Shown in pieces: positions 15,921 through 22,889 of a DNA stretch of 41,364 nt (positions within the stretch are counted from its first letter, which is position 1; each line of letters opens with the position of its first letter). This DNA is from Prevotella sp. (GTDB taxonomy: Bacteria; Bacteroidota; Bacteroidia; Bacteroidales; Bacteroidaceae), in the NCBI GenBank assembly GCA_017554385.1, contig JAFZIL010000071.1, positions 1-41,364 on the forward strand. Direction: 5' to 3'. The position numbers and the translations under genes are program-made. The notes under the pieces are model-generated. The model was not told where the DNA came from and made no database searches. It saw nothing but the letters and a program-made list of their open reading frames with translations.

Positions 15921-16206
15921 TCAAAAGGTTAATAGATTGTTTTAGGTTAGTAGTAATATTTATAGTTTTAGGTTTTTAGTTATTGGTAAAAGAAAGTTTT
16001 CAACTGTAGGATAACAGGTGGTCGCTGTGAAGCTCCCATTTAAACTTTCAAATTTTTTGGTTTTTGTCAAGACATCATTCGCTGTTTTCATAACAACAAT
16101 GATATCAAGACTACAGAAAGCCGGAAATTTGTTCAACTGAAAAGGATTTTTAGTTTAACATAGGCTTGTAATGCCACTGCCCGCGAGGGTGGTGGCATTC
16201 GTTTTC
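15921..16206 (+). ncRNA. Structured small RNA, copy 1 (about 285 nt)
   Basis: No coding frame explains this stretch. It starts a few bases after a good promoter and ends at an intrinsic terminator. The block from 15916 to about 16061 is almost identical to 22501-22643, including GGATAACAGGTGGTCGCTGT. The middle (about 16062-16130) differs but folds: ATCATT/AATGAT with inner TGTT/AACA. The 3' block (TTCAACTGAAAAGG...TAGGCTTGTAATGC) is again conserved. The architecture (alternative Bacteroidetes promoter, terminator end, Bacteroidales-only look) matches my recollection of the Bacteroidales-1 RNA, but I cannot confirm that; a 6S-like RNA is another option. Its 3' end abuts the convergent RNase HI gene. 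Confidence 0.75.
16170..16205 (+). terminator. Terminator of small RNA copy 1
   Basis: A 13-bp hairpin 16170-16199 (AATGCCACTGCCC / GGGTGGTGGCATT, two G-U pairs) closed by a GCGA tetraloop, followed by CGTTTTC. Copy 2 keeps the fold with changed base pairs. Confidence 0.88.
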
Positions 16207-16670
16207 TATTTCCTTCCGAAGTCGGCAGGCACCTCGCCCCACTTCGATGTTTCCCACTTGATGATAGGGTTCCGGTAATTATGCGTACGCAGCCAGTTCT
16301 CTGCACGAAGAATAATCTGGTAGAGCTGTTCGGTCTCAGGGGTATGCTCCAACTTGGTCTTGCACTGCCGCTTGTGCACCCACAGGATGGCGTTGTAGCT
16401 GTCAGAATAGATGGTCTTGTCGTAGAGTCCTTTCTGCCAGCAGAGTGCCAGCGCATGCACAATAGCGAGGAACTCACCAATGTTGTTCGTGCCCTTCATA
16501 GGACCGAAATGGAACACCCGCGCTCCCGTCTGCAGGTCGATGGCCTGATATTCCATAGGGCCGGGGTTGCCGCTACAGGCAGCATCCACGGCCCAGGCAT
16601 CGGCCTTCACCTCCATTGGTAGCGGAAGCACGGTGTCGTTTCTATAGTCTGGAGGATTCTGTATATTCAT
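16206..16670 (-). CDS. rnhA: Ribonuclease HI
   Basis: The 154-aa RNase H-fold protein carries the four acidic catalytic residues: AVDAACSGNPGP (Asp29), NNIGEFLAI (Glu66), IYSDSYNA (Asp90) and VPADFGRK (Asp150). The C-terminal ADFGRK is typical of the Bacteroidetes RNase H proteins annotated as viroplasmin-related. It cuts RNA in RNA-DNA hybrids. The start at 16670 (MNIQNPPDYRN) is taken because the promoter -7 box is at 16683-16690, within a longer open frame that begins at 16748. Its stop is just next to the T-run of the small RNA terminator, so the two units converge tail to tail. Confidence 0.9.
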   Translation of the reverse strand: MNIQNPPDYRNDTVLPLPMEVKADAWAVDAACSGNPGPMEYQAIDLQTGARVFHFGPMKGTNNIGEFLAIVHALALCWQKGLYDKTIYSDSYNAILWVHKRQCKTKLEHTPETEQLYQIILRAENWLRTHNYRNPIIKWETSKWGEVPADFGRK

Positions 16671-16682
16671 AACTTCAAGGTG

Positions 16683-16714
16683 CAAAGTTAGTACAAACCT
16701 GCGGATTAGCCAAA
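16683..16714 (-). promoter_or_regulatory. Bacteroidetes promoter of rnhA
   Basis: On the minus strand TTTG (16711-16714), a 20-nt spacer and TAACTTTG (16683-16690); the ATG is 12 nt further at 16670. Confidence 0.75.
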
Positions 16715-16804
16715 TTTTGTTTCTTTTTTTATACTGACAGGCCACCAATCTCCTTTTTTTCTATACCACTGATGCGATAAAAACGCATTAGGAATAAAGT
16801 CAAA

Positions 16805-16948
16805 AAAGCCCTAACACCTAACCCCATCTCTTGAAACGCCTTTGTAGAAAGGGGGGAACAGAGGTTAGGAACTGTTTGAACTCCTAACCTCACAAAAGGC
16901 CTGTGTTTAAAGGAGGTTAGCGCTATTTGGGTTAGGAGTTAGGACTTT
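16805..16948. repeat. Nested inverted repeats of CCTAAC/GTTAGG units
   Basis: An outer arm CCCTAACACCTAACCCC near 16809-16826 is mirrored by GGGTTAGGAGTTAGGAC near 16929-16946. Inside, GAGGTTAGGA (about 16861-16870) pairs with TCCTAACCTC (about 16881-16890) around an 11-nt loop. A further GGAGGTTAG lies between. No gene covers it. It resembles the palindromic arrays found elsewhere in the window. Confidence 0.65.
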
Positions 16949-16976
16949 CTGCGAGATTGCCGTAATCTCACCGTCG

Positions 16977-17056
16977 ACGAGCCGTATTCTCGTGGGCAAC
17001 GAGCCGTATTCTCGTGGGCAACGAGCCGTATTCTCGTGGGCAACGAGCCGTATTCT
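16977..17056. repeat. 22-nt tandem repeat, 3.6 copies, each a hairpin
   Basis: Identical 22-nt units start at 16977, 16999 and 17021, with a partial fourth from 17043 to 17056. Each contains ACGAG...CTCGT (5-bp stem, 7-nt loop CCGTATT), and the junction CTCGTGGGCAACGAG gives an alternative stem. A related GAGATTGCCGTAATCTC hairpin lies just upstream (about 16953-16969). There are no spacers, so it is not a CRISPR array. It is 43 nt upstream of the GH43 -7 box. Confidence 0.85.
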
Positions 17057-17098
17057 AAAAAAATGGGGATAACTGCACTCATTTACGAAAAAATTAGC

Positions 17099-17106
17099 TA
17101 TCTTTG
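17099..17106 (+). promoter_or_regulatory. Probable -7 box of the GH43 gene with a long leader
   Basis: TATCTTTG (17099-17106) is followed by the hairpin GCAGCATCAATGCTGC (17106-17121) and about 165 nt of leader before the ATG at 17283. No clear -33 box is seen. A long 5' leader is unusual for this window. Confidence 0.55.
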
Positions 17107-17282
17107 CAGCATCAATGCTGCGAGCCTGTCAGCACTGTCCCCTGAAAGCATGCTCTCACCTCGCCCATAGTGAGTTTCGCGAGATTCCCTCCCGTCATCC
17201 TCGTTCGTCATCGTCAAGATAGGTGAGTAAAGCGTGAAGGTGACTTTGAAATAATCAGAAAAACAATCAAAACAACGACAAT

Positions 17283-19607
17283 ATGAAAACAAGATTTCTT
17301 ATCCTGCTGGCTGTGCTGATGGTACTCGGCCCTTCGCTGACCCTATCAGCTCAAAACTACACGAAGTATCTGTTTGTCTACTTCCCCTCTAACGACAACG
17401 AAAACATCTACTACGCCCTCTCAGACAAGGAGTCACCCTTCGACTTTGTTCCCATGAACAACGGACAGATGATCATCAGCGCCGATTCTATCGCACTGAA
17501 GCGGGGAGTTCGAGACCCTCACGTGCTGCGCGGTGAAGATGGCTGGTTTTATATGGTGAATACTGACATGCGCTGTGCCGAAGGCTGGAGCAGTAATCGC
17601 GGTATGGTGCTCATGCGTTCGCGCGACCTCGTGAATTGGCAGCACAACACTGTACACTTCCCCGAAAAATATAAAGGCACGAACTTTGCCAACGTGACGC
17701 GCGTATGGGCACCGGAAACCATCTGGGATCCTGAGGCACAGAAATATATGGTCTATTTCTCACTGCTCACCAACGACGGCACCATACCCTACGACAAGGT
17801 GTATTACTGCTATGCCAATGCCGACTTCACCGACTTAGAGGGCGAACCCGTCTATCTCTTCGACCGAGGGTCGGCAACCATCGACATGGACATCGTCTAT
17901 AACGAGAAAGACCACCTGTACCATGGCTTCTACAAAAACGAAGGCTCCGGCGGTATCTGTAAGGTGACAGCCAGCCGACTGACCGCCGAGCCCGGCAAGG
18001 CGCCAGGCTCACAATGGGGCGAACCCAGCGGCACGCTGCAACAGACACGCGTGGCAGTAGAAGGTGCCGGTGTATGGCGCCTCATTGACAGCGACACGTG
18101 GATACTGATGTACGACTGCTATGGCTCAGGTTACTACCAATTCTGTGAGTCAACCGATTTGACAAACTTCACGCTACGGGCACAAACCAACACCAGCGGC
18201 ATGTTTACTCCACGCCACGGCACTGTATTACCCGTCACCGATGCTGAAGTGGAAGCCATCGAGAGGAGCTTCGGCAATGACTTGGAAACACGTACCAAAC
18301 AGGTCGAGGGAGCATCGATAGACAATCCCATCGTTACCTCTTTCGTCGTCAACGGACAGATGGATCAGGGCAGCGCAGGGTGGCAGTCGACCACTGGCGC
18401 ACGTAATCAAGGTACCGCCACCAACCAACATGGCGACTTTCAGGGTTCCTTCTGGGAGAACTGGAACGACCGTGTGTTCTCCGGCAAGATGTACCAGACG
18501 GTAACCAACATTCCCAACGGCACGTATGAACTTCGCATAGCTGCCTTTGTAAGCAAACTGGGCGATGAAGGCATCCAGTATGTCTATGCAGGTAATGATC
18601 GCCAGAACCTTGTCACCAACGAGCCAACGGCCTACTCCGTTGTCACCTACGTTGCCGACAATACACTCGAGATAGGACTCTGCCAGACAGAGCCCGTCTG
18701 TCAGTGGATGGGCATCGACTGTGTTTCGCTCGTCTACTATTGTGCAGAAAAAAAGGTGGATGAGGTAAGGGCGCTCGTTGACCAAAGACTCAGGGCTGAA
18801 CTGACACAGCCTCTTACTAACGAGATTGCGATCGCTGAACTTCTTGGGGGAATAGACCTCACAGCTGCCCGCCAGCTACTTTCAGCGCCGAACCTAACAA
18901 AAGCACAGGTAACGGCAGCCATAGAACAGCTGAAAATAGCCGAATATGAGATGGTTACCACTAACTACACAGTCGACTGCACGAATCTGTTAGGCAAATG
19001 GAACCAGCAAAACGTTTCGTCGACGATGAGTGGCCAGCACTGGGACGGTTCGTCGAAGTCAACCTACTTCGAGCAACTCAACGGGTGGGCAACTTATGAT
19101 TGGCAGATGTCCATGAGTCAGCAAGCTACTCTGCCCCCAGGACAATACGTACTGAAGGTGGCCTGCCGCTCAGCCTCCGACAACGTCGATGCACAGGTTA
19201 GGGTAAACAACACCTCTATGCGTTTCCCCACAAAGGGCGACACAGGACGAGGCATATCTACCGACGGTAAGGCCTGCTTCGACACTTCAGCTGAATACGC
19301 CAATAACAATAACGGACGCGGTTGGGAATGGCGCTACGTTCCTTTTGCAGTCACAGACACTACTCCTGTCGAGATTGTTTTTACTGGCAGCGTTGAAAAC
19401 AGTTTGAACCAGTGGATGAGCTTTACTAATATCAGCCTGCTACGTAGTAACTCAACCTCCATATCATTGCCGCAGGAGTATCACGGAACCAATGGCCAAT
19501 ACAGGAAACAGGTGGTCTCAGACAGGAATTCCCACAAGGCCTATACGATAGATGGCCGTCAGGCCACCCGTCATTCCAAGGGAATCGTCATTACCTCGAC
19601 TCACTAA
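17283..19607 (+). CDS. Secreted glycoside hydrolase family 43 protein with two C-terminal binding-like domains
   Basis: The 774-aa protein starts with a signal peptide (MKTRFLILLAVLMVLGPSLT, cleavage after about LSAQ). The five-bladed propeller domain (about residues 25-350) shows the GH43 catalytic pattern: RDPHVLR (Asp78), TIDMDIVYN (about Asp201) and VEGAGVWRL (about Glu259). Two jelly-roll-like regions follow: about residues 355-480 (FVVNGQMDQGSAGWQS to WMGIDCVSLVYY) and about 560-725 (NLLGKWNQQNV to WMSFTNISLL), separated by a helical stretch. The end (YTIDGRQATRHSKGIVI) resembles a short T9SS-type or Bacteroidetes C-terminal tag. GH43 enzymes act on arabinan, xylan side chains or galactan; the substrate here is not fixed. 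Confidence 0.85.
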   Translation: MKTRFLILLAVLMVLGPSLTLSAQNYTKYLFVYFPSNDNENIYYALSDKESPFDFVPMNNGQMIISADSIALKRGVRDPHVLRGEDGWFYMVNTDMRCAEGWSSNRGMVLMRSRDLVNWQHNTVHFPEKYKGTNFANVTRVWAPETIWDPEAQKYMVYFSLLTNDGTIPYDKVYYCYANADFTDLEGEPVYLFDRGSATIDMDIVYNEKDHLYHGFYKNEGSGGICKVTASRLTAEPGKAPGSQWGEPSGTLQQTRVAVEGAGVWRLIDSDTWILMYDCYGSGYYQFCESTDLTNFTLRAQTNTSGMFTPRHGTVLPVTDAEVEAIERSFGNDLETRTKQVEGASIDNPIVTSFVVNGQMDQGSAGWQSTTGARNQGTATNQHGDFQGSFWENWNDRVFSGKMYQTVTNIPNGTYELRIAAFVSKLGDEGIQYVYAGNDRQNLVTNEPTAYSVVTYVADNTLEIGLCQTEPVCQWMGIDCVSLVYYCAEKKVDEVRALVDQRLRAELTQPLTNEIAIAELLGGIDLTAARQLLSAPNLTKAQVTAAIEQLKIAEYEMVTTNYTVDCTNLLGKWNQQNVSSTMSGQHWDGSSKSTYFEQLNGWATYDWQMSMSQQATLPPGQYVLKVACRSASDNVDAQVRVNNTSMRFPTKGDTGRGISTDGKACFDTSAEYANNNNGRGWEWRYVPFAVTDTTPVEIVFTGSVENSLNQWMSFTNISLLRSNSTSISLPQEYHGTNGQYRKQVVSDRNSHKAYTIDGRQATRHSKGIVITSTH

Positions 19608-19624
19608 ACAGAATAAAAGCACTG

Positions 19625-21460
19625 CTACATGCGCTCAGGCACCTCGATACCGAGGAGCGACATTGCACTCTTGATAATCTTGGCGACGTTACGAGCCAGC
19701 ATCAGGCGCATGGCCTTGACGTTCTCGTCGGGCTCGTTGAGGATGCTATAATCGTGGTAGAATTGATTGAACACCTTTGTCAGCTCGTAGCAATAGTTTG
19801 CAATTCCGCTGGGCGAATAGTCCTTACCTGCCTGTTCGACCACCACCGGGAACTCGTTCATCTTCTGGATGAGCTCAATTTCCTTCTCGTTTAGGAGTGT
19901 AGGAGTGCAGGAGTGCAGGAGTGTAGACGATAGTATTGAAGTCTCAGAGCTATTGTCTGCACTCCTGCACTCCTGCACTCCTGCACTCCTTCTAAGGATG
20001 CTGCGTATACGTGCATGGGTATACTGGATGAAGGGACCGGTATTTCCGTTGAAGTCAATCGACTCCTCGGGATTGAAGAGCATGTTCTTGCGGGCATCTA
20101 CCTTCAGGATGAAGTACTTCAGCGCACCCATACCCACGATGCGGGCAATCTCGCGACGCTCGTCCTCGTTCATATCATCAAACTTACCCAACTCCATCGA
20201 GGTCTTATAGGCATCCTCAACCATCAGCTCCATCAAGTCGTCGGCGTCGACAACGGTGCCCTCGCGACTCTTCATCTTGCCGTTGGGCAGCTCGACCATA
20301 CCGTAGCTGAAATGCACCAGCTCCTTGCCCCACTTGAAGCCTAAGCGGTCGAGCAGGATAGAGAGCACCTGGAAGTGATAGTTCTGCTCGTTGCCCACGA
20401 CATAGATCATCTTGTCGATGGGATAGTCCTTGAAACGCATCTCGGCAGTGCCGATGTCCTGGGTCATATATACTGAGGTGCCGTCGCTACGCAGCAGCAG
20501 CTTCTGGTCGAGTCCTTCGTTGGTAAGGTCGGCCCATACCGAGTTGTCGTCGTGACGCTCAAAGAGTCCTTTGGCCAGTCCTTCTTCGACCTTGGCCTTT
20601 CCTTTCAGATAGGTATGGCTTTCATAATAGATCTTGTCGAAGCCAACACCCATCTTCTTGTAGGTCTCGTCGAAGCCGGCATAGACCCACGCGTTCATCT
20701 TCTCCCACAGGGCACGCACCTCGGGGTCGTTCTGCTCCCACTTCACCAGCATCTCGTGGGCCTCCTTGATGAGTGGAGCCTCCTGCTTGGCCTTTTCCTC
20801 GTCCATGCCCTGAGCTACAAGCTGCTTAACCTCCTCACGATAATGCTTGTCGAAGCTCACGTAGTAGTCGCCAATAAGATGATCGCCTTTCTTGCCGCTC
20901 GACTCGGGAGTCTCACCATTGCCGTACTTCAGCCAAGCCAGCATCGACTTACAGATGTGTATGCCACGGTCGTTCACAATGTTGGTCTTCACCACCTTGT
21001 TGCCATTGGCCTCCATAATCTGAGCCAGCGACCAGCCTAAGAGGTTATTGCGCACATGGCCCAAGTGCAGGGGCTTGTTGGTGTTGGGGCTCGAGTATTC
21101 AATCATCACGAGGGGCGACTGCTCACTGGCCTTCTTCGTGCCAAAATGGTCATCTTGGTCAATGGCCTTCAACAACTGCAGCCATGCGCCCTGACCCACG
21201 CTGAGGTTCAGGAACCCCTTAACAACATTGAATTTTTCTACGGCTGGGCAGTTGTCTACCAGATACTGGCCAATCTCCTGAGCCGTCTGCTCGGGCGATT
21301 TCTTAGCTGCCTTGACAAACGGGAAGACCACTAATGTCAGGTTTCCTTCAAACTCGCTGCGCGTTTTCTGCAGCTGCAACATTTTCTCGGTCGGCTCCAT
21401 GCCGTAGAGTGCCTTCACGGCCTGAGCGACCGCCTGGCTTATCATTGTCTCTGGTGTCAT
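19625..21460 (-). CDS. argS: Arginyl-tRNA synthetase with a repeat-encoded insertion
   Basis: The 611-aa class I synthetase starts MTPETMISQAVAQAV, has the HIGH motif in SSPNTNKPLHLGHVRNN (about residues 116-132), KMKSREG as the KMSKS-like loop, and ends LLGIEVPERM. It charges tRNA-Arg. The start at 21460 is used because the -7 box (21488-21495) lies within a longer frame starting at 21490. Residues about 491-522 (SAGVQECRSADNSS...LLHSCTPTLL) are encoded by an octamer inverted repeat (19893-19990) between the end of the catalytic core and the DALR-type anticodon domain. The frame is kept, so the protein is probably functional. The gene converges with the GH43 gene (17-nt gap). Confidence 0.95.
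   Translation of the reverse strand: MTPETMISQAVAQAVKALYGMEPTEKMLQLQKTRSEFEGNLTLVVFPFVKAAKKSPEQTAQEIGQYLVDNCPAVEKFNVVKGFLNLSVGQGAWLQLLKAIDQDDHFGTKKASEQSPLVMIEYSSPNTNKPLHLGHVRNNLLGWSLAQIMEANGNKVVKTNIVNDRGIHICKSMLAWLKYGNGETPESSGKKGDHLIGDYYVSFDKHYREEVKQLVAQGMDEEKAKQEAPLIKEAHEMLVKWEQNDPEVRALWEKMNAWVYAGFDETYKKMGVGFDKIYYESHTYLKGKAKVEEGLAKGLFERHDDNSVWADLTNEGLDQKLLLRSDGTSVYMTQDIGTAEMRFKDYPIDKMIYVVGNEQNYHFQVLSILLDRLGFKWGKELVHFSYGMVELPNGKMKSREGTVVDADDLMELMVEDAYKTSMELGKFDDMNEDERREIARIVGMGALKYFILKVDARKNMLFNPEESIDFNGNTGPFIQYTHARIRSILRRSAGVQECRSADNSSETSILSSTLLHSCTPTLLNEKEIELIQKMNEFPVVVEQAGKDYSPSGIANYCYELTKVFNQFYHDYSILNEPDENVKAMRLMLARNVAKIIKSAMSLLGIEVPERM
19893..19990. repeat. In-gene inverted octamer element in argS
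   Basis: The left arm is AGGAGTGT, AGGAGTGC, AGGAGTGC, AGGAGTGT plus AGACGATAG (19893-19933). The right arm is CTATTGTCT plus GCACTCCT four times (19950-19990). The arms are near-perfect inverted copies (about 41 bp, four or so mismatches) around a 16-nt centre. Confidence 0.92.
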
Positions 21461-21487
21461 ATTACAATATAATTCTTTTTGCGAGTG

Positions 21488-21518
21488 CAAAGGTACGAAA
21501 AGTCAAGGGCAAAACAAA
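21488..21518 (-). promoter_or_regulatory. Bacteroidetes promoter of argS
   Basis: On the minus strand TTTG (21515-21518), a 19-nt spacer and TACCTTTG (21488-21495), followed by a leader of about 27 nt to the ATG at 21460. Confidence 0.75.
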
Positions 21519-21559
21519 GAAAACTTGTTTCTTTTTTTGCAAACAGAGGTTTTTCGACC

Positions 21560-21602
21560 ATGAAACAGCCCCTGTTCGATGATCAAACAAGGGCTGTTTC
21601 AT
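21560..21602 (-). terminator. Long hairpin after the lipoprotein gene
   Basis: ATGAAACAGCCC...TGTT pairs with AACA...GGGCTGTTTCAT (21560-21602), a stem of about 16 bp with an 11-nt or smaller loop. It lies 29 nt past the lipoprotein stop and upstream of the argS promoter. No U-run follows on either strand, so it may be a processing site rather than a classical terminator. Confidence 0.5.
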
Positions 21603-21631
21603 TCGCTTACATGGGCTTCCGCCGGATGTTT

Positions 21632-22192
21632 TTACTCATTGTCATTCTGCAGTTCTTTGGAGAACTTTCCGCTGGCCATCACCTTCTTGCCACCGTCGTC
21701 AGACCTGGTGTAATAGCCGGTGTTCCAATAGCTCCAGTCGAAACGCTTGTCGTAGGCGAGCCTGAAGACGATGTCCTTCGACGTTCCGTCGTCCATGTAT
21801 CCATTGAAGTAGTTGCTGTTCAGCGTATAGTCGCTGATGTAGACATCGTTCCAGCTGTCTGCGTAGCTGATACGGATGGTTCCGTTGTAAACCTCCCATG
21901 TAAACTCGCAGTAGTAGTAGTCGGAATAGCGGCTGTTCAGGTCATAGTCTACCTCATAGCCCCATCCACCGTAAGCATTCTCACGCTCGAAATGCATCGT
22001 GGTGCGATAGCTGTCGCCTGTCAGTCCCCAGCGATCGTAGTAGTAGGTGTCAATGAAGCCCGTCCAGTTGCCGTCGAGGGTGTATGCCTCACTGCGGTCC
22101 TCCATATCTTCAAAGAACTCTATGGCGTCACAACTTGTTAAAGTTGTCATGGCTATCATTGCCATTGCGAAATAGGTGTAAAGCTTTTTCAT
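21632..22192 (-). CDS. Small lipoprotein, function unknown
   Basis: The 186-aa protein has a lipoprotein signal peptide (MKKLYTYFAMAMIAMTTLTSC, lipobox LTSC, Cys21). The mature part is rich in Tyr, Trp, Asp and Asn, with short stretches such as DGNWTGFIDTYYYDRW and FTWEVYNGTIRISYADSW that suggest a small beta barrel or lipocalin-like fold. It ends with basic and acidic residues. I do not recognise a family. It has its own promoter and stands alone between argS and the second small RNA. Surface or periplasmic location is likely; a role cannot be given. Confidence 0.8.
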   Translation of the reverse strand: MKKLYTYFAMAMIAMTTLTSCDAIEFFEDMEDRSEAYTLDGNWTGFIDTYYYDRWGLTGDSYRTTMHFERENAYGGWGYEVDYDLNSRYSDYYYCEFTWEVYNGTIRISYADSWNDVYISDYTLNSNYFNGYMDDGTSKDIVFRLAYDKRFDWSYWNTGYYTRSDDGGKKVMASGKFSKELQNDNE

Positions 22193-22234
22193 TGTCGTAT
22201 CTTTTTAAAGGGTTCAACTTTTGTTTTGATGTTG

Positions 22235-22265
22235 CAAAGGTAAGGACTATTCTGCAGCTATGCAA
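22235..22265 (-). promoter_or_regulatory. Bacteroidetes promoter of the lipoprotein gene
   Basis: On the minus strand TTG (22263-22265), a 20-nt spacer and TACCTTTG (22235-22242); the leader to the ATG at 22192 is about 38 nt. The stretch between this promoter and the next one at 22470 holds no gene that I can support. Confidence 0.72.
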
Positions 22266-22469
22266 GGCATTATTCCTATTCCTTGGTAGGACTTTTCCTA
22301 TTGTTTCAGATGATTTCCCTCCCACATGCAAATTTCGTAGCACGATGATGACAACAGCTGTCTTCTTCAGCTCAGGAAGCCTTAAGGCAAAAAAGCATTG
22401 TTTGCGCACACATGCACTTGATTTATATCAAGAATACAATGATTTCTTTCACGATTTACATAATAATTA

Positions 22470-22500
22470 TTGCGGATTCCAGATTTTCGCCTTAACTTTG
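22470..22500 (+). promoter_or_regulatory. Promoter of small RNA copy 2
   Basis: TTG (22470-22472 in ATTGCGG), a 20-nt spacer and TAACTTTG (22493-22500), directly followed by CATCGTCAAAA as in copy 1. Confidence 0.75.
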
Positions 22501-22505
22501 CATCG

Positions 22506-22793
22506 TCAAAAGTTAATAGATTGTTTTAGGTTAGTAGTAATATTTATAGTTTTAGGTTTTTAGTTATTGGTAAAAGAAAGTTTTCAACTGTAGGATAACA
22601 GGTGGTCGCTGTGAAGCTCCCATTTAAACTTTCAAATTTTTGGTATTTTAGTCGAGATCCCGCCTGTCTGTCATTTTGACAGCAGCGGAATCGAAACTAA
22701 AAAATCAAAAATACTTTTGTTCGACTGAAAAGGATTTTTAGTTAAACATAGGCTTGTAATGCTGCTGCCCGCGAGGGTAGCAGCATTCTTTTT
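22506..22793 (+). ncRNA. Structured small RNA, copy 2 (about 288 nt)
   Basis: This is a paralogue of the RNA at 15921-16206. The 5' block (to about 22643) is nearly identical, with one or two single-base indels. The middle (about 22645-22718) is unrelated in sequence but folds on its own: CCGC...GCGG and TGTCA/TGACA form a hairpin. AGTCGA (about 22649) is complementary to TCGACT (about 22721). The 3' block and terminator are shared. Two promoters, two terminators and a conserved body with no open frame argue for a trans-acting or housekeeping RNA. The copy lies between the divergent lipoprotein gene and the M20 gene. Confidence 0.75.
22758..22793 (+). terminator. Terminator of small RNA copy 2
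   Basis: A 13-bp hairpin 22758-22787 (AATGCTGCTGCCC / GGGTAGCAGCATT) with the same GCGA loop as copy 1, then CTTTTTG. Relative to copy 1, paired positions change together (C-G to T-A, A-T to G-C), which supports the fold. Confidence 0.9.
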
Positions 22794-22858
22794 GATGTCA
22801 TTTTATGCCTGACAACGCTTTTTTTGCCGCAAGCGCAGTCCATCTCGGTTTTTTTTCG

Positions 22859-22866
22859 TACTTTTG
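22859..22866 (+). promoter_or_regulatory. Probable -7 box of the M20 gene
   Basis: TACTTTTG (22859-22866) lies 23 nt before the ATG at 22890. A -33 box at the usual spacing is not obvious. The longer in-frame start at 22824 is upstream of it. Confidence 0.55.
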
Positions 22867-22889
22867 CACTACCCTATCAAAGAAGAAAC

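Noticed and set aside
16977-17056. 22-nt repeat cluster as a CRISPR array
   Set aside because: Units are directly adjacent with no spacers, each is a hairpin, and no cas genes are present.
21479-22141. 220-aa rightward open frame across the lipoprotein gene
   Set aside because: It lies antisense to the lipoprotein with a lipobox and crosses the argS promoter; no family or promoter supports it.
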